From Stenotrophomonas maltophilia (GTDB lineage Bacteria > Pseudomonadota > Gammaproteobacteria > Xanthomonadales > Xanthomonadaceae), in NCBI GenBank assembly GCA_009912235.1, contig WNDS01000001.1, forward strand, positions 62,001 to 126,000: a DNA stretch of 64,000 nucleotides, given 5' to 3'. The notes under the pieces are model-generated. The model had not been told where the DNA came from. It did not search any database and was given only the letters and a program-made list of their open reading frames with translations. Below, piece by piece: positions 19,828 through 27,904 of the stretch; position 1 is the first letter of the stretch, and each line of letters opens with the position of its first letter. Made by a program: the position numbers and the translations under genes.

Positions 19828-20679
19828 TCAGCCCAGCGCCTGCACCCACCACAGTGCGGCCGGGCCTGGCGTGCTGTCGCGGCGCCAGACCAGGTCGCTG
19901 TGGATGCGGTGTGGCCAGCCCGGCAGGCGCAGTTCCAGCAGCTGGCCGCGGTCGTAGCGCTGCACGAGTGCGCGGGGCAGGTCAGCCCAGCCCAGGCCGT
20001 CCTCGGCCATCTCCATCACCATCAGGTAGTCCGACGCGGTCCAGCACGCGCCGGACGCCGCCGGTGCGTGGCCGGCGTCGGCGCTCAGGCGCACTTGCCG
20101 GTGGCGGGCGAGCTGGCTGGCCACCCCCTGCCCGGCGCCGGCCAGGGGGTGGTCACGCGCCACGTAGACCGCCAGCTCACTGTGGTGGGCCAGCGGCTGC
20201 ACCTTCAGCGCGTCGGGGTAGCGCGCTTGGCGCGGCAGCAGGCCCAGTGCGGCGCGCCCGCTGGCCACGCTGTCCAGCACGTCCTGGCCTTCGGCATCCA
20301 GCCATTCCAATGCGATATCCGGAAACTGCTCGGCGAAGCGCTGCAGCAGCCGCTGCGCCGGGTCCAGCTGGTACACATCGGAAAACACCAGGGTCAGCTG
20401 CGGCTCCACCGGCGCGGCCAGGCGCACGCTCAACTGCTGCAGGCGCGTATCGGCGGCCAGGATCTCCCGTGCGTGGCCCAGCACCTGGCGGCCGGCGTCG
20501 GTCAGCTGCGGATAGCGGCCCCGGCGGTCGAACAGCACCACGCCCAGATCCGCTTCCAGGTGGGCAATGGCGGTGCTGACGGTGCTCTGGGTCTTGCGCA
20601 GGCGGCGCGCGGCGGCGGAGAACGAGCCCAGCGCTGCCGCTTCCACAAACGCCTGCAGGGATTCAGGGGAATAGGGCAT
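19828..20679 (-). CDS. LysR-family transcriptional regulator (next to mdtJI-like pair)
   Basis: 283 residues. N-terminal winged helix: LQAFVEAAALGSFSAAARRL, KTQSTVSTAIAHLEADLGV and LFDRRGRYPQLTDAGRQVL. The effector domain runs from about residue 88 (PQLTLVFSDVYQLDPAQRLL). It is divergently placed to the SMR pair starting at 20882, so it probably regulates that operon. The frame is intact. Confidence 0.9.
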   Translation of the reverse strand: MPYSPESLQAFVEAAALGSFSAAARRLRKTQSTVSTAIAHLEADLGVVLFDRRGRYPQLTDAGRQVLGHAREILAADTRLQQLSVRLAAPVEPQLTLVFSDVYQLDPAQRLLQRFAEQFPDIALEWLDAEGQDVLDSVASGRAALGLLPRQARYPDALKVQPLAHHSELAVYVARDHPLAGAGQGVASQLARHRQVRLSADAGHAPAASGACWTASDYLMVMEMAEDGLGWADLPRALVQRYDRGQLLELRLPGWPHRIHSDLVWRRDSTPGPAALWWVQALG

Positions 20680-20881
20680 CCATCGCTCCTTTCGATGGTA
20701 TCCATTTTGAAACCAACGCTTTTACCGATGATACTGGTCTCCATGCCGGTGTGCATTCCCGCCGGCACCGTTGCCGGGCCCGCGCCGTCTTCCGCGCGGC
20801 CCGTCCGTTCCCCGCCATCGGCGCGCCTGCGCGGCAGCGCCGTGGCCGACCGCGGCCGCGCAAGGCCGCAAGGAGCCCTCG

Positions 20882-21307
20882 ATGTCTGTCCCTACTACAT
20901 CCTTATCCACCGCATCCGCATCCACTGCATCCGCACCCACTGCACCTGTTCCCGCACCTGCCCGCCCGCGCCGCGTCGCACTGATTGCCTGGGGCTGCCT
21001 GCTGGTGGCCATCGTGGCCGAGGTGGTCGGCACCTCGTTCATGGCCCACGCCGCGCGCGAGGGCGCACTGGCCGGGTATGCGGTGATGGCCGGCGCCCTG
21101 GCGCTGTCCTACTACTTCCTGGCGTTGTCGGTGCGCTGCATCAGCGTGGGCGTGGCCTATGCGGTGTGGGAAGGCCTTGGCCTGACCCTGCTCACCGGCG
21201 TGGGCGTGCTGGTATTTGCCGAGCACCTGTCGCTGCAGCAGCTGGCCGGCCTGGTGCTGGCCGTGGTCGGCATCGTCTGCGTCACGCTGGGGGAGGTGCA
21301 CGCATGA
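20882..21307 (+). CDS. mdtJ: SMR-family efflux subunit, MdtJ-like
   Basis: 141 residues. Residues 1-30 are an unusual low-complexity extension (Ser/Thr/Ala/Pro). Then come four membrane helices of the small multidrug resistance family, with the key glutamate in IVAEVVGTSF and the MdtJ-like block GVAYAVWEGLGLTLLTGVGV. MdtJ pairs with MdtI as a spermidine exporter in E. coli. AAGGAG lies 12 nt before the ATG. The end overlaps mdtI by 4 nt (ATGA), as expected for an obligate heterodimer. Confidence 0.85.
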   Translation: MSVPTTSLSTASASTASAPTAPVPAPARPRRVALIAWGCLLVAIVAEVVGTSFMAHAAREGALAGYAVMAGALALSYYFLALSVRCISVGVAYAVWEGLGLTLLTGVGVLVFAEHLSLQQLAGLVLAVVGIVCVTLGEVHA

Positions 21308-21624
21308 ACGCTCTGGCCCTGTTCTTCGTTGTCCGTTCGGCGTTGATCGACGTGGCCGCCAACATGATGGTGGCGCGCTCGGAAGGCTTCCGCCGCCCGT
21401 GGCGGGGCGTGGGTGCCATCGTGCTGGTCTGGATCGCCTTCGCGCTGCTCGGCCAGGCCGTGCGCTACATGGATCTGGCCACGGCCTATGCGCTGTGGGG
21501 CGCGATCGGTGTGATCGGCACCGCCAGCTGCGGGCGCCTGCTGTTCGGCCACCGCCTGCGCCCGATCGGCTGGCTGGGCATCGCGCTGGTCACCGGCGCG
21601 GTGCTGCTGCTCAGCACGGCCTGA
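21304..21624 (+). CDS. mdtI: SMR-family efflux subunit, MdtI-like
   Basis: 106 residues, four membrane helices. The motifs EGFRRPWRGVG, LGQAVRYMDLATAYALWGAI and LLFGHRLRPIGWLGIALV align with MdtI. The membrane acidic residue of helix 1 is Asp (ALIDVAANMM) where MdtI normally has Glu, while the partner keeps Glu. It is expected to work as a heterodimer with the upstream subunit, exporting polyamines or cationic drugs. Confidence 0.85.
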   Translation: MNALALFFVVRSALIDVAANMMVARSEGFRRPWRGVGAIVLVWIAFALLGQAVRYMDLATAYALWGAIGVIGTASCGRLLFGHRLRPIGWLGIALVTGAVLLLSTA

Positions 21625-21715
21625 GCCCGGCGCCGCCGGCAGTGCCTGCCGCGGCTACCTGCTGCAATGATTACCTGCTGCAATCACCCGCGGCCATCAC
21701 CCATGGCAATCGCCC

Positions 21716-21735
21716 GTTACAATCGCCCGTTACAA
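21716..21735 (+). promoter_or_regulatory. Direct GTTACA repeats before the response-regulator gene
   Basis: GTTACA occurs at 21716 and 21729 as part of a 13-bp direct repeat (GTTACAATCGCCC), about 50 nt before the regulator start. Direct repeats of this kind are typical sites of OmpR-type regulators, and GTTACA is the conserved half of the E. coli RstA box, although the spacing differs. Autoregulation is inferred. Confidence 0.4.
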
Positions 21736-21781
21736 TCGCCGCGCCGCCATGGAAGGGTCGTGGCCTGTGGAGCGCAACGGA

Positions 21782-22468
21782 ATGATCAAGCTGCTGTTGG
21801 TGGAAGATGACCTGAAGCTGGCCGGGCTGGTGGCCCGCTACCTGGAACCGCATGGCTACCAGGTGCAGTGCGTGCACGATGGCGATGCCGCCTGCGCGGC
21901 AGTGCACGTGGCGCAGCCGGACGTGGTGGTGCTGGACCTGATGCTGCCTGGCCGCGATGGCCTGCAGGTGTGCCGCGACCTGCGCGGCTTCTGCAACGTG
22001 CCGATCCTGATGCTGACCGCGCGCGACAGTTCGCTGGACCACGTGCTGGGGCTGGAATCGGGCGCCGATGATTACGTGATCAAGCCGGTGGAACCACCGG
22101 TGCTGCTGGCACGGCTGCGCGCGCTGCTGCGCCGCCCGGCACAGGACGCGCCGCGTGGCCAGCGCCTGCAGTTCGACCGCCTGCGCATCTGCCGGCGCAG
22201 CCGCGAGGTGGAACTGGGTGGGCGCCGGCTGGAACTGACCACGGGTGAGTTCGAGATGCTGTGGACGCTGGCCAGCCGCAGTGGTGAAGTGCTCAGCCGC
22301 GATGACCTGCTCAACAGCGTGCGTGGCATCGATTTCGACGGCCTGGACCGCAGCGTGGACATGTGCGTGAGCAAGCTGCGGCGCAAGCTGAAAGACGACC
22401 CGCGCGACCCAGCACGGATCAAGACCGTGCGTGGGCAGGGCTATCTGTTCGTGCCTGCGGGCGCCTGA
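21782..22468 (+). CDS. rstA: OmpR-family response regulator, RstA-like
   Basis: 228 residues. Receiver domain: acidic pocket in LLLVEDDLKLAG, phospho-acceptor Asp in VVLDLMLPGRDG, and switch residues in MLTARDS and DYVIKPVEPPVLLARLRALL. The KPVEP form is characteristic of RstA. Winged-helix output domain: LTTGEFEMLWTLASRSGEVL, RSVDMCVSKLRRKL, KTVRGQGYLFV. ATG 21782 is preferred over the upstream in-frame ATG because it begins exactly at the receiver (MIKLLLVEDD). The sensor kinase starts 1 nt after the stop. Confidence 0.88.
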   Translation: MIKLLLVEDDLKLAGLVARYLEPHGYQVQCVHDGDAACAAVHVAQPDVVVLDLMLPGRDGLQVCRDLRGFCNVPILMLTARDSSLDHVLGLESGADDYVIKPVEPPVLLARLRALLRRPAQDAPRGQRLQFDRLRICRRSREVELGGRRLELTTGEFEMLWTLASRSGEVLSRDDLLNSVRGIDFDGLDRSVDMCVSKLRRKLKDDPRDPARIKTVRGQGYLFVPAGA

Positions 22469-22469
22469 G

Positions 22470-23715
22470 ATGCTGCGCTTCTTCCTGCGCCTGCTGCTGC
22501 TCAGTGCGGTCGGCTTCGCCGTGGGCCTGTGGCTGGTTCCGGCGCTGATGCAGCACCGCTTCGACGAGCGCAACGACACCTATTACGCCGAAGCCGTGCG
22601 CGGCATGGCATCGCTGCTGGACGAGCGCCTGGCACCGATGGACGCAGCCGGCCGCGCCGCCGAACTGGCGCACCTGCAACCGCGTTTCGGGCTGGGCCTG
22701 GCACTGCTGGAGCAGGCCGGCGTCGCACCGGCAGCCACCGATGCCGTGCAGCTGCAGCGCCACGGGTTCCTGATCCGCGATGAGCAGGAGCGCTTCCTGC
22801 TGCCGCTGCCCGCACATGGCCAGACGCCTGCGCAGTGGCTGGAGCTGCGCCTGCCCGAAGGCAGCATGATCGATGGCTGGACCTGGATGCAGGCCGCGCT
22901 GGTGCTGCTGCTGGCGGTGAGCCTGAGCCTGCTGGCCTGGGTCTGGCCGACCTGGCGTGACCTGCAGCGGCTGCGCACGGTCAGCCGGCGCATGGGCGAG
23001 GGCGATCTGCAGGCGCGCACGCAGGTTTCGCCTGCGCTCGAGCATCGCGCCGCTGGCCACCCAGTTCAACCAGATGGGCGAGCGCATCGCCGGGCTGGTG
23101 GCACGCCAGCGTGCGCTGGCCAACGATGTCTCGCATGAACTGCGCACGCCCATCGCACGCCTGTCGTTCGAGCTGGACCTGCTGGATGCGGAAGCCTCGC
23201 CTGCGGCGCGCGCGCAGCTGGTGCAGGACATGCGTGACGACCTGCGCGGGCTGGATGCACTGGTGGGCGAGCTGCTGCTGGAGGCGCGGCTGGAACATGC
23301 CGGCACGGCACTGCCGCGCGATGCGCGGCAGGCCGGTATCACCTGCCAGCTGGCCGCTGCGGATGACGGCGCAGTGCCGCTGCACCCGCATTACATGGGC
23401 CGCGCGCTGTTGAACCTGGTGCGCAATGCACTGGCACACGCGCGCTCGCAGGTGCAGGTGCAGCTGCGCCGCGAAGGCAATCACTGGCAGCTGCAGGTGA
23501 GCGACGACGGTGACGGCATCGCCGTGGCCGACCGCGAGCGCGTGTTCGAACCGTTCACCCGGCTGGACCAGAGCCGCCAGCGCGCTACCGGCGGGGTCGG
23601 CCTGGGCCTGTCGATGGTGGCGCGCATCGCTGCCTGCCACGGTGGCCACGCGGCGGTACAGGACAGCGCGCTGGGCGGCGCGGCCTTTGTCATCTGCTGG
23701 CCCGACACACGCTGA
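22470..23715 (+). pseudogene. rstB: Sensor histidine kinase, RstB-like, frameshifted
   Basis: Two membrane helices (residues 3-22 and about 138-158) enclose a periplasmic domain of roughly 115 residues. A HAMP-like segment follows, then the H-box NDVSHELRTPIARLSF, N-box LLNLVRNALAHA, G1 DDGDGIAVADRERVFEPFTR and G2 GVGLGLSMV. The frame is lost in the HAMP linker near 23035-23045 (GCGCTCGAGCATCGC); removing one base gives SIAPLATQFNQMGERI, the normal RstB-type continuation. The repaired length is about 414 residues. It partners with the regulator immediately upstream. Confidence 0.82.
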
Positions 23716-23881
23716 CAGTCCTTTACACAGGCACCACCGGGCGTGCCGGAACGAGCCCAGCGCGCTGCATAACGTAGTGCACGGCGGCACCCACCCGGGT
23801 GCACGCCGCAGGCGCAGCCCGCGCCTGCTTCCCTGATCCCGACCGACGACGAAACGGCTGCGCGCTGCGTGGCACGGACGC

Positions 23882-24538
23882 GTGCGGTCGCCTGCATGGA
23901 GTGCACGCGTGTCCGCTGCCCGTTCTGCTTTCCCGGTCCTCAGCCCGGTTGTTTCCTGTGCCCGTTTTCGTTTTCGTTTCCGCGTCCGTTCCCGCGCCCG
24001 GCTCCGCCTGCTGGCCGTTGCCGGCCTGTGCCTGGGTGGCCTGCCGGCATCTTCCGCGCTGGCCTCAGGCACCGCGCCGGCCGACGCGGGCCCCGCCCTT
24101 GCCGTGCAGCTGGGCGAGGGGCTGGGTGACTACCGGCGCATCGCGCTGTTGCGGCAGAGCGCGCCGCAATGGCAGTGGCAGGCTGGCAACGGCCAGCGCG
24201 TGGATCTGGTGATGGAGCTGGGCGTGGCGCGCTGGCAGGGCCATGACGCCGCACACCAGCACGCCTGGCAGGCCAATGCCATTCCGATGTTCCGCTGGCA
24301 TCCCGGTGGGCGCCTGTTCGTTGAAGCCGGTATCGGTGCAACCGTTTTCGACACCACGCGGGTCGGTGGGCGCCGCATCAGCACCGCCTCGCAGTTCGGC
24401 GACCACCTCGGCGTGGGCGTGCGCCTGCAGCCGCGCCAGCAGCTGTCGCTGCGCTGGTCGCATTATTCCAATGCCAGCATCAAGCGGCCCAACCCGGGCC
24501 TGGACGTGATCCAGCTGACCTGGGCGGTGGCCTACTGA
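23882..24538 (+). CDS. PagL-like lipid A deacylase / acyloxyacyl hydrolase
   Basis: The mature part from about residue 65 ends with SLRWSHYSNASIKRPNPGLD and VIQLTWAVAY. The His-x-Ser pair in HYSNA and the NPG block are the active-site signature of PagL outer-membrane lipid A 3-O-deacylases; the third catalytic acid (usually Glu) is not clear. A signal peptide is visible (LRLLAVAGLCLGGLPASSALA), but the first 40 residues are arginine/phenylalanine-rich. The true start is probably a GTG downstream of 23882, for example 23909. It is likely an outer-membrane beta-barrel modifying LPS. Confidence 0.68.
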   Translation: MRSPAWSARVSAARSAFPVLSPVVSCARFRFRFRVRSRARLRLLAVAGLCLGGLPASSALASGTAPADAGPALAVQLGEGLGDYRRIALLRQSAPQWQWQAGNGQRVDLVMELGVARWQGHDAAHQHAWQANAIPMFRWHPGGRLFVEAGIGATVFDTTRVGGRRISTASQFGDHLGVGVRLQPRQQLSLRWSHYSNASIKRPNPGLDVIQLTWAVAY

Positions 24539-24743
24539 GCCTGCCGTCACGATTGGTTACACAAGCCGCACAGGATCGCCCAATGCTGTCAGCCGGGCAG
24601 GCGTAGCCTTGCACAGGTGTCGAAGCAGGCCTGGATGCCGCGCCTCGGCCGACCTGGTTCCACCCGCCACGGAGCGCCGCCTGCCCCCGCAGGGCCCGGC
24701 ACAGGCACCGCTAGACCGCCGCTTGCCGGCAGGAGCAGTTGAA

Positions 24744-25451
24744 ATGGCCGAACCCCTCCACCTTGCCGATGGCCGTGTCTGGCTGAAGCAGCACGATGGC
24801 CTGCGCCGCCGGGTCCTGCTGCGCACGCTGGACATCACCGCACGCGCGCTGGGCGTGCCGTGCCTGCGGCCAGCGCCGACACAGTCGGCCAGCCAGGCCC
24901 GCGATGTCGAGCTGCGCCGCCTGGTCGAACTGGCCGAGCATGGCATTCCGGTGCCGCGCGTGCTGGGCCAGAGCGACTCGGCGCTGCTGCTGGAAGACGG
25001 CGGCCCCAGCCTGGCCCAGTGCCTGCGCCAGGCCGACGAACCCAAGGCCGAAGCGCTGCTGCGCCAGGCCGCGCGGCAGCTGCTGCGCGGCCACCGTGCC
25101 GGCTGCTGCATCGGCCAGCCGCTGGCCCGCAACATCACCGTGGCCGAGGATGGCCAGCTGCGTTTCATCGATCTGGAAGAAGACCCGCTGCAGGTGATGG
25201 ACCTGGCCCAGGCGCAGGCGCGCGACTGGCTGCTGTTCATCAGTGGCAGCATCCGCCATGCGCGGCTGCCCAGCGGTGCGTTCGTCGCCGTCATCGGCCA
25301 CTGCCTGCGCCAGTCCAGCCCGGACGTGCAGGCGCTACTGCGGCAGGCTGCCTGGCGCCTGCGCTACCTGCCCGCGCTGTGCAAGCTGGGCGGGCGTCGC
25401 GCACGCGGGGTTGGCCACACCGTGCACGCGATGCGCCGCGCGCTGTCCTGA
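24744..25451 (+). CDS. Small protein-kinase-fold protein (RIO/BUD32/LPS-kinase type)
   Basis: 235 residues. ATG 24744 is chosen for AGGAG at 24731. A kinase-like fold is suggested by VWLKQHDG (candidate ATP-site Lys), ELAEHGIPVPRVLGQSDSAL, LLEDGGPSL and the catalytic-loop-like segment HRAGCCIGQPLARNITVAED. RFIDLEEDP then resembles the DFG-equivalent metal-binding loop. No membrane segments. Such small kinases in Proteobacteria phosphorylate LPS heptose/Kdo or proteins; which applies here is unknown. It stands alone between the PagL-like gene and betT. Confidence 0.6.
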   Translation: MAEPLHLADGRVWLKQHDGLRRRVLLRTLDITARALGVPCLRPAPTQSASQARDVELRRLVELAEHGIPVPRVLGQSDSALLLEDGGPSLAQCLRQADEPKAEALLRQAARQLLRGHRAGCCIGQPLARNITVAEDGQLRFIDLEEDPLQVMDLAQAQARDWLLFISGSIRHARLPSGAFVAVIGHCLRQSSPDVQALLRQAAWRLRYLPALCKLGGRRARGVGHTVHAMRRALS

Positions 25452-25679
25452 GGCGCGCGGGACGCAGAGAAACCTGTCGTTTTCGGCCTGCCTGCGCGTC
25501 CTCGTCAGCCGCGCAGGCCGAACACGACCGGCTCGCCTCCCGCCCGCGTGGCACGCGCGTGATAGCACAGGGCAGGGCGCTGGCGGCCGCTGCCGCGCCG
25601 GGCGTTTCATCCGCTGTGCACTGCAACATGGGCAGGATAGGTCGGCTCATCCCCAGATCGACCCGGAGCACGGCCGCCC

Positions 25680-27657
25680 ATGGAAGCACTGGAGCCTCAA
25701 TCCTCACCGGTGCGCACTCTGCGGCCCGTGTTCGCCTTCGCGGCAATCGTGGTGGTGGCGTTCGCGGTATTCGTCAGCCTGTACCCGATCGGTGCCGGCA
25801 ACCTGCTGATGCAGGCGCAGGGCTGGGCCTCGGCCAACGTGGGCTGGTACTACCTGCTGGCGATGACCCTGTACCTAGTGTTCGTGGTGGTCACCGCGCT
25901 CTCGCCCTACGGCAGTATCAAGCTGGGCGCCGACCACGACGAACCGGAATTCAGCTATCTGTCCTGGGCCGGCATGCTGTTCGCGGCTGGTATCAGCATC
26001 ACGCTGTTCTTCTTCTGCGTCTCCGAGCCACTCACCCATTACCTGCAGCCGCCGCAGGGGGCATCCGCTGCCGGTGAGGCCGGTGCGCGCCAGGCCATGC
26101 AGCTGCTGTTCCTGCACTGGGGCCTGCACGGCTGGGGCGTGTTCGCGCTGGCGGCGATGGCCATGGCCTACTTCGCCTACCGCCACAACCTGCCGCTGGC
26201 GCTGCGCTCGGCGCTGTACCCGCTCATCGGCAACCGCATCAACGGGCCCATCGGCTATACCGTGGATGCGCTGGGCATCGTGGCTACCGTGTTCGGCCTG
26301 GGCGCGGACATGGGCTTTGGCGTGCTGCACCTCAACGCCGGCCTGTCGCACCTGTTCGATGTGCCACACACCCACTGGGTGCAGGTGCTGCTGATCGCCA
26401 CCATGATGGGCGCGGCGATCATCGTGGCCGTGTCCGGCGTGGAAAAGGGGCGTGCGCTGGATGTCCAACATCAACATGCTGCTGGCCATCGCGCTGGTGC
26501 TGTTCATGCTGTTCGCCGGGCCCACCCAGTACCTGCTGGGCACGCTGATGCAGAACGCGGGCGACTACCTGGGCAGCGTGGTTGGCAAGAGCTTCGATGT
26601 CTACGCCTATGGCGGCCGCCCGGAATGGATGGGCAGCTGGACGTTGTTCTACTGGGCCTGGTGGATCGGCTGGTCGCCGTTCGTGGGCCTGTTCATCGCC
26701 CGCATCTCGCGTGGCCGCACCATCCGCCAGTTCGTGTTCGGCGTGCCGCTGATTCCGCTCGGTTTCACCCTGGCGTGGCTGTCGATCTTCGGCAACAGCG
26801 CGCTGGACCAGGTGCTGCACCATGGCCAGGAACAGCTGGCGCAGCTGGCCATCGATGATGCGCCCACGGTGCCGTATGCACTGCTGGACAGCTACCCGTG
26901 GAGCCGCCTGGTGATCGGGGTGACGGTGCTGATCAGCTTCATCTTCTTCGTCACCTCGGCCGATTCGGGCGCGGTGGTGCTGTCCACGCTGTCCTCCCAT
27001 GGCGGTGCGCCGGAGGATGATGGCCCGCGCTGGCTGCGGGTGTTCTGGGGCTCGGTGACCGCCGTGGTCACCGGCGGGCTGCTGCTGGCCGGCAGCATGG
27101 ATGCATTGAAATCAGCGGTGGTGCTGGCTTCGTTGCCGTTCTCGGCGGTGCTGCTGCTGATGGCCCGGGGCCTGAGCAAGGCCTTCGCCGACGAGTCGCA
27201 CCGCCGCCGTGCGCTGCAGTACCGGCCGACCCCGCTGGTCGGCGCCAGCCGCCACCAAGGCTGGCGCCAGCGCCTGGGCCAGGCCGTGCACTTCCCGCTG
27301 CGCGACGAGGTCTACCGTTTCATGGACAGCCATGTGCGGCCGGCCATGGAAGCGGTGGCCGCGCAGCTGCGCGAGCAGGGCTGGGAAGTGGAGGCGACGC
27401 TGGATGCCAATGACATGTCGCTGCCGGTGAACCACGGCGAGCAGCAGGACTTCCTGTACCGCGTGCTGCTGACCGGCTATCGCGTGCCGTCGTTCGCCTC
27501 GCACAACGTGCGCAACCAGCGTTACTACCGCGCCGAAGTGCACCTGTTCGAAGGCAGCCAGGATTACGACCTGGTGGGGTACAGCCGCGAGCAGATCATC
27601 AACGACATCATCGGGCAATACGAACGCCACCTGCAGTTCCTGCACCTGAGCCGGTAA
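25680..27657 (+). pseudogene. betT: BCCT-family choline/betaine transporter BetT, frameshifted
   Basis: About 658 residues when repaired. Twelve-helix BCCT transporter with FFFCVSEPLTHYLQPPQ, the BCCT tryptophan motif TLFYWAWWIGWSPFVGLFIA and ISRGRTIRQFVFG, plus SFIFFVTSADSGAVVLSTL. A soluble C-terminal domain of about 150 residues (RDEVYRFMDSHVRPAME ... DIIGQYERHLQFL) is the osmosensing tail typical of BetT. The frame breaks at the GGGG run 26447-26450: VSGVEKG should continue VRWMSNINMLLA, so one extra G is present. No bet biosynthesis genes are nearby. Confidence 0.88.
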
Positions 27658-27684
27658 GGGAGTGGGGTGGCGGATGGTGGGGTG

Positions 27685-27702
27685 GATCGGCGATCGCCGA
27701 TC
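27685..27702. repeat. Perfect 18-bp palindrome after betT
   Basis: GATCGGCGATCGCCGATC reads the same on both strands. It lies 28 nt after the betT stop; no T-run follows. It may be a small REP-like stem or a weak terminator. Confidence 0.4.
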
Positions 27703-27731
27703 GCCGGCGGATGGAGGGCTACGAGCGACGG

Positions 27732-27818
27732 GTAGAGTCGACTGTTAGTCGACTCACGCGCGCAGCGCGTGGTTTGCGGGTTTCATGCGAAGAGCAGTCG
27801 ACTAACAGTCGACTCTAC
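27732..27818. repeat. SMAG-type palindromic repeat pair
   Basis: Left copy starts GTAGAGTCGACTGTTAGTC at 27732 and the inverted right copy ends CTAC at 27818, with a central CGCGCGCAGCGCG hairpin. It is the same family as the pairs at 13773 and 38526, in the spacer between two convergent genes. Confidence 0.85.
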
Positions 27819-27870
27819 CCGCACCCAAGCACCCCGCACCCGCGCGCCCCACGCACCCCGCGGTGGCGGA

Positions 27871-27899
27871 GCGGGGCGATGGATCCTCCATCGCCCCGC
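27871..27899. terminator. Perfect 13-bp stem between convergent betT and a TonB receptor gene
   Basis: GCGGGGCGATGGA and its exact complement enclose a 3-nt loop TCC. It lies just beyond the receptor stop on the minus strand and could act for either convergent transcript, though no U-tract is present on either side. Confidence 0.55.
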
Positions 27900-27904
27900 C
27901 TGCG

